DNA of 25,673 nucleotides. It comes from a virus. Made by a program: the position numbers and the translations under genes. The notes under the pieces are model-generated. The model saw nothing but the letters and a program-made list of their open reading frames with translations, was not told the origin of the DNA and searched no databases. Where the stretch lies: positions 1 through 25,673 of the IMG/VR virus record IMGVR_UViG_3300003322_000287, one strand, 5' to 3'. Within the stretch, counting starts at the first letter, position 1. Each line of letters starts with the position of its first letter. Of this stretch, positions 14,632 to 21,868 are shown one piece after another.

Positions 14632-14976
14632 TCAATGACTTTTGTTATACTCGTCAAGCATCTTCGCTTCGAGTTGTTGAGAGTTGAGATTGTTGAACTT
14701 ACCTGGAACAGACTTCAACTCGGCGTCTCTGAGAGAATCGATCCTAAGATGATCACGATGGATATCAAGAAGAGAATCACGCTCCAACCTAAGAGCACGT
14801 CTTTCCTTTTCAGAATTTTCCAATTTGGTTTTGTACTCCAATTCTTTTGAACGAAGAGAATCTTGGATTCGTTTGTTGTCGACATGAACTTCAGGTTTGT
14901 AAAATAAGACGAATGCTACTCCGATCAGTAGACCGGCGATGCTGAGGATTGGTATTCTATACTTTCGATCCGCCAT
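14632..14976 (-). CDS. membrane-anchored coiled-coil protein, i-spanin-like
   Basis: The 114-aa protein has a short basic N-terminus (MADRKYR), one membrane helix (about residues 9-27, ILSIAGLLIGVAFVLFY) and a long charged coiled coil (about 35-85, KELEYKTKLENSEKERRALR). This is the type II, N-in topology of Rz-type inner-membrane spanins. The C-terminal SVPGKFNNLNSQQLEAKMLD segment recalls small proteins of Bacteroidota phage lysis regions. It overlaps the preceding gene by 20 nt and is followed at once by the secreted coiled-coil gene. Holin-accessory protein is the alternative. Confidence 0.6.
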   Translation of the reverse strand: MADRKYRIPILSIAGLLIGVAFVLFYKPEVHVDNKRIQDSLRSKELEYKTKLENSEKERRALRLERDSLLDIHRDHLRIDSLRDAELKSVPGKFNNLNSQQLEAKMLDEYNKSH

Positions 14977-15433
14977 TTCGTATGTCTTTTGCTTGTTCGA
15001 TATTTGATGTTGCCAGATTCCAGTATCGTCGAGCCTCGTGAAACAATAGTGTCAGAGCCGAATTGGTCTCCAAGACATCTCGATAAGCGTCGAATGTCGC
15101 TGTTAATTTGAGATCAAATGCTTTGTGATGATGTTCGAGATCAATAAGAACAAGATTACCTTCGTTTGCTGTTGAAGACGATTTCTCACTCAGTCTTATG
15201 AATTCGGATAACATTTTGTGTTTTCCTTCTTGTGCTGAAAGAGCAGAACCAATCGCAGCGAGATTATTAGCAGACGATTTAACATCGAATATGTACCAAG
15301 AAAGCGCATAGTTCATCTCTTCAAGAAACGAGCACGATTGGACGGTTTCTGCGATTGTCGATATTTCACCAAGATCACCGAGTAGTATACAAACTTCTTC
15401 AAGTAAAAGCGATGGAGAAGATCCTTTTGTCAT
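14957..15433 (-). CDS. helical hypothetical protein in the lysis-like cluster
   Basis: The start at 15433 (MTKGSSPSLLLEEVCILL) is set by an ATGA overlap with the 50-aa membrane-protein gene; the frame is open further upstream, but that part is basic, shadow-like sequence. The 158-aa product is almost entirely helical, with several Ala/Leu/Ser-rich stretches, no signal peptide and no clear membrane segment. No family was recognised. Its 3' end overlaps the spanin-like ATG by 20 nt. Confidence 0.6.
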   Translation of the reverse strand: MTKGSSPSLLLEEVCILLGDLGEISTIAETVQSCSFLEEMNYALSWYIFDVKSSANNLAAIGSALSAQEGKHKMLSEFIRLSEKSSSTANEGNLVLIDLEHHHKAFDLKLTATFDAYRDVLETNSALTLLFHEARRYWNLATSNIEQAKDIRNGGSKV

Positions 15434-15582
15434 ACAGCGTGCCCGATTACAAGTCCCAGCAGGAATGCGATGCCTGCTATCAGCCATTGACGCACTCTGA
15501 GTATTCCGACCGTTTGATCGAAGTCGAGATTTCTCCTGCAAAACTCGTCGAGAATGACTTCTATTGTTTCAATCTTTTCCAT
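15430..15582 (-). CDS. small single-span membrane protein (50 aa), holin candidate
   Basis: Read by hand: MEKIETIEVILDEFCRRNLD, a short linker, then a membrane helix (about residues 32-48, WLIAGIAFLLGLVIGHAV) at the C-terminus. The ATG overlaps the end of the secreted-protein gene by 14 nt and the TGA forms ATGA with the next gene, so it fits the operon exactly. Among secreted and spanin-like neighbours a holin or antiholin role is possible, but one C-terminal span is minimal evidence. Confidence 0.6.
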   Translation of the reverse strand: MEKIETIEVILDEFCRRNLDFDQTVGILRVRQWLIAGIAFLLGLVIGHAV

Positions 15583-15982
15583 TGTTGTGTTTCTTGTTGC
15601 AGATGTTTGTGGTCGACAGTGTTAGACTATGAGTCGCGTGAGGTGAATTATTTCTCACTGGTGTAACGAAAACTATGAAACCATTCTTCTCTCTAATCGC
15701 CATCGTGGTATATATGTCGCCGTTCACTTGGTTGACTAACATGAATGAGTTCTTTGAAAACTCAGACAAGGCTAGTGTGTCTGTGTCGCTAACTATCCCG
15801 AATCGACCATCACCGACCATCATTAACACTCGTTGTTTACCGCAAGAATATTTACCATTTGTTGTGACGGGTGATCTCTCCACCCACAGGTCAAGCTTCG
15901 CCGCTTGAAGTTGGGCGAAGCTGACCATAGGCAGGAACGAGAGTAAACCAAACAGGACGCAGAGACACAATATTTTCTTCAT
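15569..15982 (-). CDS. secreted hypothetical protein (137 aa)
   Basis: A classical signal peptide is visible (MKKILCLCVLFGLLSFLPMV then SFAQ, with likely cleavage after FA/Q near residue 23). The mature part is beta-rich (WVERSPVTTNGKYSCGKQRV ... YTTMAIREKNGFIVFVTP). The tail is Ser/Thr/Asn/His-rich. No enzyme motif is visible, so it is not an obvious endolysin. It is the first gene after the 640-bp structured region, probably first in its transcript, and overlaps the 50-aa membrane-protein gene by 14 nt. Confidence 0.65.
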   Translation of the reverse strand: MKKILCLCVLFGLLSFLPMVSFAQLQAAKLDLWVERSPVTTNGKYSCGKQRVLMMVGDGRFGIVSDTDTLALSEFSKNSFMLVNQVNGDIYTTMAIREKNGFIVFVTPVRNNSPHATHSLTLSTTNICNKKHNNGKD

Positions 15983-16625
15983 AATTGATTTCTTGAAAGA
16001 GAAGCCGACGTTTTTGGAAGGCTTCTCGATTCCTGAGAGATTCGACGTCCAGGTTAGTCAGAACGTCTTACTTTCGACAATTAATCAGAGGCACCGTATT
16101 GCTGTAACACCATGTTGTTGTAACACCTATGGTACGCTGCGGATTCAAGCGTTTCTGGCTACATCCTCAACTGTTATGCGGAGGACTCTGTTTGCGCAGT
16201 CTACTGATCTCTCTTTGTTTTAAATACTACTGAGAAAGTCTGTGCGATGGCTTAGTCTTTTCGACCATCTAAAACGGTTTTGTTTCACACCGATAAACCA
16301 GACAGTTTCGACTCTCTCATGATCTTAAAGAACGTTTTGCTCTATCGAGCGTTTGCGCCGACTCCTGTATCTACGAATTTCTTCGTGAACGCGATTCACC
16401 CGTTCGGCTTGGGACTCGCTATATTCGATCTTTCAAAGCGATGTAAAAGGCGCAAGAAAGATGGTTTAATTTCCATTAAACCATTGTATCGAACCTTTGT
16501 GATACTTTCTAAGAACGTTTGTCTCTTTAGAGACTTTTGTAAGAGTCGGCTCGTTTCCGTATGACCGACTCTCTAAAAACACACAACTACTAAACTGACT
16601 ATCTTATTTAACGAGAAAACTCTAT
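15983..16625 (-). other. 640-bp gene-free, hairpin-rich region upstream of the lysis-like operon
   Basis: No convincing coding frame on either strand; minus-strand ATGs run into stops within 10-15 codons. Perfect hairpins are visible: 15999-16006/16020-16027 (GAGAAGCC/GGCTTCTC), 16461-16484 (10-bp stem ATGGTTTAAT with TTCC loop), 16521-16534 (GTCTCT/AGAGAC) and 16542-16549/16565-16572 (AGAGTCGG/CCGACTCT). An imperfect 17-nt direct repeat (TTGCTGTAACACC, TTGTTGTAACACC) lies near 16099-16130. No tRNA and no sigma-54 site were found. It may hold a promoter, 3' processing signals and one or more structured RNAs. Confidence 0.5.
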
Positions 16626-17351
16626 CTAAGGTTGCAGAACGACTAGAGATTTTTGGAGGAATCTTCTATAAAGATTTACCGTGCAGAGCAGGTCATCTAA
16701 GCAATATTTCGATATTTTGTCAATTTCACCGCGATAAAAAGCATCGCTGACTTCAGAACCATTCATTGTTGTTTTTGATGAAGGAAGACCCATAGCAGCC
16801 GATACTGCTGCGAGAGAGTCTGGATAAAAAGAATTTCCTTGCCAAATCTTAGATAAATCGACGAAAGGCAATGTCCAGGGCTTGTCGTCGCCGGTATCCA
16901 GAATAGTTGGAATCGTGATATCATTTACTAGCATTCGTTTTGCAAGCAGCGGATCGTCGAAACCGACGATATTAAAACCAACTAGGCGAGCGTCTTTTCG
17001 AGCATTGGTAAATTTCGTCAAGTCATCCGCAAAGTTCTTGAGAATTGTTTTCTCATCACCTACGTAAGTCTTAGACAAGAGAGTTGTCTTACCTTCTGCG
17101 GTAGAAAGTCGTCCAGCAGAGATACACACGATTTTGGAAAAGGGTGCGTACAGTGCTGCTTTGTCCATATAGTACTCTTCAGGAGTCGTTTCCTTACCGG
17201 TCTTTTTGTTGATCTCGTTGAAGTTTCTGGATTTGTATATCCAGGCGTCTTTAAAATTCTGGGGAAGTGACGACCAGTCTTTCGACATGCGGACGCACTC
17301 TACATCATGAAAGAAAAGATCTGATTCCTTATACTGTCTTAGTTGTTTCAT
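16626..17351 (-). CDS. DEDDy 3'-5' exonuclease, PolB-exonuclease-like
   Basis: The best start is the ATG at 17349-17351 (MKQLRQYKES), giving 241 aa; the open frame further upstream only shadows the GIY-YIG gene. Exo I is FFHDVECV (13-20, D16/E18), Exo II is GFNIVGFDDP (125-134) and Exo III is YCLDDLL (216-222, Y216/D220), the layout of DnaQ-fold exonucleases related to the PolB proofreading domain (DNA_pol_B_exo2 type). No polymerase domain is attached. The protein probably trims DNA or RNA 3' ends in replication or repair. Its first 23 nt overlap the upstream homing-endonuclease gene, implying that insertion preserved this start. Confidence 0.8.
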   Translation of the reverse strand: MKQLRQYKESDLFFHDVECVRMSKDWSSLPQNFKDAWIYKSRNFNEINKKTGKETTPEEYYMDKAALYAPFSKIVCISAGRLSTAEGKTTLLSKTYVGDEKTILKNFADDLTKFTNARKDARLVGFNIVGFDDPLLAKRMLVNDITIPTILDTGDDKPWTLPFVDLSKIWQGNSFYPDSLAAVSAAMGLPSSKTTMNGSEVSDAFYRGEIDKISKYCLDDLLCTVNLYRRFLQKSLVVLQP

Positions 17352-17979
17352 ATTCGTTTTTATACATCCACTTAAAACCACAGGCTGATTTCTGACGACC
17401 TTTACAAACTTGTCGAATAGACGAAGCATGAACTGTGTTCAGTTCTCTGGCTGCCGCAGCCATCGATATATGTTCTTTGATGAATATATTATCGAGGGAT
17501 AACTGAACTATAGGAGTGGATTTAGAAGTTTTCAATCTTAGTTCTTCTATTTTTTCTGGATGACTCTTCCAGAAATTTCGAACGGATTTACTCGCTTTCT
17601 CTAAACTTTCAGGAGTTCTTCTTCTACCTCTTCTGACTTTGCTCATTTTGGTTTTGGTGCTTTCGGATAATTGATGACCTATCGGACCGATAGCGTTTGA
17701 GTAGATGTTGTACCCGAATCTGCGATCCCAACTTTTCAGTATATTCATCCAGTATTGTTCTTGCTCGATAAGATGCGAAACGGGACATCTATCAACAATA
17801 AAACATTCGAAATTGTTTTCATTGAATTCCTCTGCTAGAAACCTATTATCGTGGATTCCTTTTCTTAACTTGTAGAAATGTTCCGATAATCGTTTATTAC
17901 AGTTACGACTGCTACCGACATAAACTTTATTGTTGGAGATGTTGTGTAGAATGTATATACCCGAAATTCTTTCTTTCAT
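17329..17979 (-). CDS. GIY-YIG homing endonuclease with NUMOD repeats, second copy
   Basis: The start at 17979 (MKERISGIYILHN) is fixed by an ATGA overlap with the FEN-nuclease stop, giving 216 aa. The nuclease domain (about residues 5-95) shows GIYIL, KVYVGSS, the NKRLSEH arginine, EQEQYWM and GYNIYSNA, all in family order. A NUMOD3-like basic repeat (about 100-135) and a NUMOD1-like end (PIVQLSLDNIFIKE ... CGFKWMYKNEYE) follow. It splits an otherwise coupled nuclease operon and ends 23 nt inside the exonuclease gene. Its C-terminal GFKWMYK-E/D/N-YE block matches the copy at 4162-4980, so the two probably share an origin. Confidence 0.88.
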   Translation of the reverse strand: MKERISGIYILHNISNNKVYVGSSRNCNKRLSEHFYKLRKGIHDNRFLAEEFNENNFECFIVDRCPVSHLIEQEQYWMNILKSWDRRFGYNIYSNAIGPIGHQLSESTKTKMSKVRRGRRRTPESLEKASKSVRNFWKSHPEKIEELRLKTSKSTPIVQLSLDNIFIKEHISMAAAARELNTVHASSIRQVCKGRQKSACGFKWMYKNEYETTKTV

Positions 17980-18653
17980 TTTTCTAATAATTCTTTCGGT
18001 ACATCTCTGCGGAGCCACAACAAATCATACACTTCGTCAAACGCTTCCTGTCCTTTCCAACCGTATTGATTCGTATATAATTCAAGTACTTTGTCTTTCA
18101 TCGCTTCTACATCAAGGCCTTCAAGAATCTTCGGCGCTTTCGCTTTGCCAATCCTGTTGATTCCCGGAACGTTGTCACTCGAATCACCTATCAACATCTG
18201 ACAGTAGAAGTTAAACCAAGCTGTCTCTTCGTCTTGCTCTACAATCGTATTGTGATACGTGTTGTAGATATGACCCGGAAGTTGAAGCATATCCTTGTCA
18301 AAACTTACAACCACCGACTGACCAGGTACGTGTAACGTGGCAAGGCAGTCATCTGCTTCGTAGCCATCGATAACAATCGCACCTTTAAAGTCGACCATGT
18401 ATTGTCGGAGATCTTCGAAATATTTTGGTTTGAACGAAGGTCTGTTTCCTTTGTATGGTTTGATAGTCGCTCGCTCATACCTGAAGTTGCCTTTACCTGT
18501 TAAAAATATTTTCGATTTGTTTTCGAACAGTTCTTCGATACGTGATACGAACTCATCAATGTCGGCTACACAGTCTGTCCATGCAATGTTTTCTTTTGTC
18601 GTGAGTGCTCGCCAGACCTGAAGGTCACCGTCGATGAGTGGAACTAAGTTCAC
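17976..18653 (-). CDS. FEN/PIN-type 5'-3' nuclease (T4 RNase H/5'-exonuclease-like)
   Basis: The 225-aa protein carries the metal-binding set of the 5'-nuclease family: LIDGD (6-10), YEADDCLA (98-105), SFDKDMLQLPG (117-127) and MLIGDSSDN (153-161). The helix-3-turn-helix element NVPGINRIGKAKAPKIL follows (161-177). YKGNR (67-71) matches the helical-arch region. Such enzymes remove RNA primers or flaps during replication. The start is GTG at 18651-18653, overlapping the RNA-ligase stop as GTGA. It is coupled to the ligase upstream and the homing endonuclease downstream. Confidence 0.88.
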   Translation of the reverse strand: MNLVPLIDGDLQVWRALTTKENIAWTDCVADIDEFVSRIEELFENKSKIFLTGKGNFRYERATIKPYKGNRPSFKPKYFEDLRQYMVDFKGAIVIDGYEADDCLATLHVPGQSVVVSFDKDMLQLPGHIYNTYHNTIVEQDEETAWFNFYCQMLIGDSSDNVPGINRIGKAKAPKILEGLDVEAMKDKVLELYTNQYGWKGQEAFDEVYDLLWLRRDVPKELLEK

Positions 18654-19633
18654 ACCATCGCGAGATTAAGTTCATCCAACTTCTTGAAATACCACTCGCG
18701 AGCTTTCTTCGAAACAGCCGCACCAACTTTCTTAACTTCGAGTTGATTCTGAACGATTGTATCTTGTTCTTCTTTCAGCACATCTGTGACCATCCATTTC
18801 AAGAACTCACCTGTGTTTGTTTGGTCTGGTATGATGTTATCTCTATTACAGAGCACACCGAATCCCTGCTCAAGCCTGTTCTCGGTCACAACTTTCTCAA
18901 CAAACTCGTTGATACCATTCACCATCTCGACATCAACAGACGCGAGAGTTTTAACTTTGCTAACGGAGTGCTTTTCTCCTTTTACTTTGAAGATGTATTC
19001 CTGGTTCTTCGACTTCCATACAACGCCTTCTCCGATACCACTCACACCGAAAGATTTTGCTACAGGACATTCTTTCTCGACTTCTTCGGTAATTCTCACC
19101 AACTCATTTTGTGCGAGTTCTGGATTGTTGAAATCAATCTCGATTCCCCAAGTCTGATAAGAAATGATATTGTAAACATTAGGAGGAATAGCAACTACTC
19201 GATGGTACTGTCTCCACTCTCCATCCACCTCACAACCGAATATCACGAATCGTTTGGGTAGTTCGGAGATGCCAACACCTTTCTGGATGCCTTGTCCGCA
19301 CCACTCACCGAATATTGCGATGTGATCGTTGAAATCTATACCTTCGAACAGGGGGTCAAGATTTTGATTCATCATCGTGAGCATAAATCCGGCATTATCT
19401 TGTATTAATGAGAGAACGCGCTCACGAGACTGAAACTCAATCCTGTCTTTGTACTTGACAATTGCCGCGTTAGTACCGTGCAACTTGACGGTACCTGTAA
19501 ATTCGATAGTTGGATAGGGAGAGTCGTGTCGGTAGATTGCCGCACCGGTCTCGTCTTTGCCTTTGTAGTCATGGTTCGTGCGAACTGCTCTGACTATGTT
19601 ACGAAATTGTTCGATAGAGGGATATTTGATCAT
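18650..19633 (-). CDS. Rnl2-family RNA ligase
   Basis: The 327-aa protein has the nucleotidyltransferase motifs in order: motif I KLHGTNAAI (50-58, Lys50 as the adenylated nucleophile), FQSRERVLS (67-75), motif III IAIFGEW (105-111), motif IV GEGVVWK (201-207) and motif V FKVKGEKHS (215-223). The length fits T4 Rnl2 (about 334 aa). It seals 3'-OH/5'-phosphate RNA ends, typically repairing nicked RNA after host nuclease attack. The ATG is 16 nt after the split hypothetical gene, and the stop shares GTGA with the FEN nuclease. Confidence 0.88.
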   Translation of the reverse strand: MIKYPSIEQFRNIVRAVRTNHDYKGKDETGAAIYRHDSPYPTIEFTGTVKLHGTNAAIVKYKDRIEFQSRERVLSLIQDNAGFMLTMMNQNLDPLFEGIDFNDHIAIFGEWCGQGIQKGVGISELPKRFVIFGCEVDGEWRQYHRVVAIPPNVYNIISYQTWGIEIDFNNPELAQNELVRITEEVEKECPVAKSFGVSGIGEGVVWKSKNQEYIFKVKGEKHSVSKVKTLASVDVEMVNGINEFVEKVVTENRLEQGFGVLCNRDNIIPDQTNTGEFLKWMVTDVLKEEQDTIVQNQLEVKKVGAAVSKKAREWYFKKLDELNLAMV

Positions 19634-19649
19634 GCGTAGATTATCTATG

Positions 19650-20031
19650 TTATTCGACGCTTATTTTTGCGTAGATTATTTTCTTATCGATTACTTTGTT
19701 CCATTCGTCCGGATCAACGAATTCAACACCGTCATTCAACTTATCCGCGCAGAAGTCTTTGAAAATACCGTCACCGAGCCGCTTCATTGCATCAAACAGA
19801 TTGTTCTCATCGGTATCCTGGAAAGAGAAAATGTAGTTACCTTTTTCGTCGTAGAAGGTTGTTGTGTCGGAGCCATTATGAATGAAAGCGTAGAGCGTAT
19901 GCTTTCTTGGCGGCTTTGAAGGATTTGTTTTTCTTGTCGACGTCGTCCAGGTCAGATACGCTGTAAAACTCTTCAGCATCCGTGTCAAAGTAAATCGTCC
20001 AACCTCTGTACTCTTCTATTTCTATTTTCAT
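19650..20031 (-). pseudogene. hypothetical gene split by a 7-nt duplication (frameshift)
   Basis: From the ATG at 20029-20031 a 51-codon frame (MKIEIEEYRGWTIYFDTDAE ... AAKKAYALRFHS) ends at 19876-19878. The rest of the protein continues in another frame (FIHNGSDTTTFYDEKGNYIF ... KIIYAKISVE) to 19650. At the junction the plus strand has AAGCGTA (19886-19892) followed by GAGCGTA (19893-19899), a near-exact 7-nt tandem repeat. Dropping one unit fuses the frames smoothly as ...AAKKAYAFIHNGSD..., giving about 124 aa. The second frame has no good start of its own. It could be a recent mutation, a phase switch, an assembly error or a translational frameshift. No function was recognised. Confidence 0.65.
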
Positions 20032-20033
20032 AA

Positions 20034-20240
20034 CTATTGGTTCAATAAATCTCTCAAGTGAAGAAGTTCTTCTTCAGAAGCATTTTCAAGCGCCGTGCTG
20101 TTCCACTCCCAATCATCTCTCATGCCACCTATGTAGAAACCAAACAATCTGATGTAAGGATGATAGATGTGATGATAAGATGGAGGCGTGGTGCCTCTGA
20201 TCAAATTCACTAATTCTTTATGAGTGAGTTCGAGAGTCAT
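20034..20240 (-). CDS. small hypothetical protein (68 aa)
   Basis: The start at 20240 (MTLELTHKELVNLIRGTTPP) is chosen because its ATGA overlaps the stop of the 119-aa gene; an upstream in-frame start adds two residues only. The middle is aromatic-rich (YHHIYHPYIRLFGFYIGGMR) and the end is an acidic helix. It was not recognised. It lies 2 nt before the split gene. Confidence 0.65.
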   Translation of the reverse strand: MTLELTHKELVNLIRGTTPPSYHHIYHPYIRLFGFYIGGMRDDWEWNSTALENASEEELLHLRDLLNQ

Positions 20241-20596
20241 AAACAAGCCTTTAGCAAATCGCGCTTAAATGTTCTCTTACCGCCGACCTCATACCACATT
20301 TTGGGCATTTTTTCGTTGACACTGTTGAAGTCGATTGTCTTTAGAAGTTTTTCAATCTTGTCTAAGACGTCACCGTTTTCATCCAGTCTATCCTCGTCAA
20401 TACGTCCTAAAATCCAATCAGCGTCCAGTTTGAAGACTGGTTCAAGTTGAGAGGTGCGATATTCGATATCTTCAGGAAGATCTTCCGCGAGTTCTTCTTC
20501 TGTCTCGATGTTGTATTGTTCAAGCAAATCTTCTGGTTCTTGAAAGAACTCATCGTCGATGAAGAAGTTTTCGGGTAGGTCTGTGCCGTGTATCAT
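20237..20596 (-). CDS. acidic hypothetical protein (119 aa)
   Basis: The protein is very rich in Asp and Glu in its first 60 residues (FIDDEFFQEPEDLLEQYNIE) and becomes basic at the end (GGKRTFKRDLLKACL). A DNA-mimic or inhibitor of a host nucleic-acid protein is one idea suggested by charge alone. Both ends use ATGA overlaps with neighbours, which supports expression. No family was recognised. Confidence 0.65.
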   Translation of the reverse strand: MIHGTDLPENFFIDDEFFQEPEDLLEQYNIETEEELAEDLPEDIEYRTSQLEPVFKLDADWILGRIDEDRLDENGDVLDKIEKLLKTIDFNSVNEKMPKMWYEVGGKRTFKRDLLKACL

Positions 20597-20871
20597 GCTT
20601 TGTCTTTAAAAACAATAATCGAATCCCAATATCCTCCACCCATAGGATCTCCGTGAACCGTCAAAACGAGACAATCACAGGCGACACAATGTACACAAGC
20701 TGTCCATGGCTCTGACGGTAGTCGATGCTGATTGTTTTTGTCTTTGCAGTTCTTACATTCTACTTCTTGTAGGGCTCTTGTGTCGACAGTAAATCGTCTA
20801 AGTTCTTGAAGATTTTCCTCTAATTCTTTTAGACTTATGGCTTTAGAGTCTACAAAATTGCTGATTGTCAT
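20593..20871 (-). CDS. small Cys-rich, probable zinc-binding protein (92 aa)
   Basis: Cys pairs CKNC (about residues 39-42) and CVHCVACDC (about 59-67) could hold one or two zinc ions; a Gly-rich segment (DPMGGGYWD) follows. The family was not recognised. The ATG lies directly after a conserved promoter-like motif, with only 6 nt between TATAAG and the ATG, so a leaderless mRNA is possible. The stop shares ATGA with the acidic 119-aa gene. Confidence 0.65.
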   Translation of the reverse strand: MTISNFVDSKAISLKELEENLQELRRFTVDTRALQEVECKNCKDKNNQHRLPSEPWTACVHCVACDCLVLTVHGDPMGGGYWDSIIVFKDKA

Positions 20872-20905
20872 ATCTTACTTATACGTAAAATGTTAGATGA
20901 AGGTT
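20872..20905 (-). promoter_or_regulatory. repeated promoter-like motif, copy B
   Basis: Minus strand: AACCTTCATCTA, ACATTTTA, CGTATAAG, then 6 nt to the ATG at 20871. It is closely similar to copy A (21187-21218) and partly to copy C (25634-25673). TATAAG resembles a -10 box, which would put the start at or next to the ATG. It overlaps the last codons of the upstream 97-aa gene. Confidence 0.55.
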
Positions 20906-21186
20906 CTATTGTTTGCGTATCGTTTATACAGAGGATAGACGATGACCCTCTTTGTGTTAGAGAGCCGCCTCATCATGTCGTCAGCGTTTGTAGAGACAAG
21001 CGGAAGAGGATTCGGAACAGTGGTGTAGATAGGTTTTGAATGATATTTAAGTTCTCGGACGAGGATGCCCAGAAAATAAACACGGACCACACAGAACTTC
21101 CAATTGTCATACTCCTCTTCGAAGGAACCAGTACCGACAAAGATACTTTTGTTTTTGACGTGGATGTGTTGTCTGGTAACTCTCAT
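20893..21186 (-). CDS. small basic hypothetical protein (97 aa)
   Basis: It begins MRVTRQHIHVKNKSIFVGTG and has a beta-rich first half and a basic second half ending in KRVIVYPLYKRYANNRTFI. No family was recognised. The ATG follows promoter-like copy A by 5 nt, suggesting a leaderless mRNA. Its stop lies inside promoter-like copy B. It is the first gene after the structured gene-free stretch. Confidence 0.6.
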   Translation of the reverse strand: MRVTRQHIHVKNKSIFVGTGSFEEEYDNWKFCVVRVYFLGILVRELKYHSKPIYTTVPNPLPLVSTNADDMMRRLSNTKRVIVYPLYKRYANNRTFI

Positions 21187-21218
21187 CGTATATTATACGT
21201 AAATCATAGATAAAGGTT
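21187..21218 (-). promoter_or_regulatory. repeated promoter-like motif, copy A
   Basis: Minus strand: AACCTTTATCTATGATTTA, then CGTATAATATACG and the ATG at 21186. TATAAT is a perfect -10-like hexamer only 5 nt from the start codon, so initiation would fall at or beside the ATG. About 25 of 32 positions are shared with copy B by eye. Confidence 0.6.
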
Positions 21219-21868
21219 ATGACTTATCTAAGATTTCGGACATTGGGGTTGGTGTTTCCACCACAGGCCGCGAACACTTCTAAGTCACCCCATAACTTTT
21301 ACCACAACGAACAGAACGACCTCGTTTGTTTGCCGCAGTGAACGTGTACCGAGTCTCCTAAGATATTCTTTTTGAGTCCATCTGTGCTGGAACGAGGGGC
21401 GTATAGACGATAGAATGCCGATAGAGGGGGGGGGCCGCGACCACTCTCGTCGCTGTCTTTGCTCACATCTCGGTTGAGATGTTCGAGAACAGAATACATT
21501 CGAGCATCGGTAGTTGTTACTGTAGTAGTTGTCCCAATCTGGGAACTTACATGATGATGAAGTTAGATAGTGATTAGACTAGGAAGACGGGTAGAGATGA
21601 AAGGCGGCAAGAAGCAAGTCAAGCCCCCTACCCCCGTTAGGACTGTAACGAGTACAGAGGCTTGACACGCTACCTATTTGTGATTGGGACCGAGGTTCCC
21701 GGTATATCGACGATGAGGCTGTAAGCGGGTAGCAAGTCATTAGAAAACCCATTCTCTTACATTTAAAGCGTTATGGCGAGACTTATTCAGTTCACCGAAG
21801 CTAGAGATCTCTTCGAGAGATGTACGGCCCTGGATGAGCGGAAGGCCGTTAGAGAGTGTTTCTTATGA
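21219..21868 (-). other. 650-bp gene-poor stretch with nested RNA stems and a G9 tract
   Basis: Perfect stems are visible at 21618-21625/21659-21666 (GTCAAGCC/GGCTTGAC, enclosing CTGTA-ACGAG-TACAG), 21669-21674/21728-21733 (GCTACC/GGTAGC), 21807-21821 (ATCTCT-TCG-AGAGAT), 21824-21829/21844-21849 (ACGGCC/GGCCGT) and 21466-21481 (CATCTC-GGTT-GAGATG). This is consistent with one or more structured non-coding RNAs. A 66-codon minus-strand frame (21299-21499) crosses a run of nine G at 21426-21434; its composition is not convincing and it may be non-coding. No canonical tRNA was recognised. Confidence 0.5.

Noticed and set aside
14434-14850. Plus-strand open frame of 138 aa
   Set aside because: It lies antisense to the two spanin-like genes, whose start/stop overlaps fit the operon; no domain is visible.
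16280-16564. Plus-strand open frame of 94 aa in the gene-free block
   Set aside because: Basic, Cys/Phe-rich composition, no neighbours on that strand, and it crosses two perfect hairpins; more likely non-coding.
18638-19261. Plus-strand open frame of 207 aa
   Set aside because: It is the antisense shadow of the RNA ligase gene, which has all ligase motifs.
21299-21499. Minus-strand 66-aa frame crossing the G9 tract
   Set aside because: Odd composition (GRGPPPLSAFYRLYAPRSS), no overlap with neighbours and a homopolymer in the middle; kept only as part of the structured stretch.
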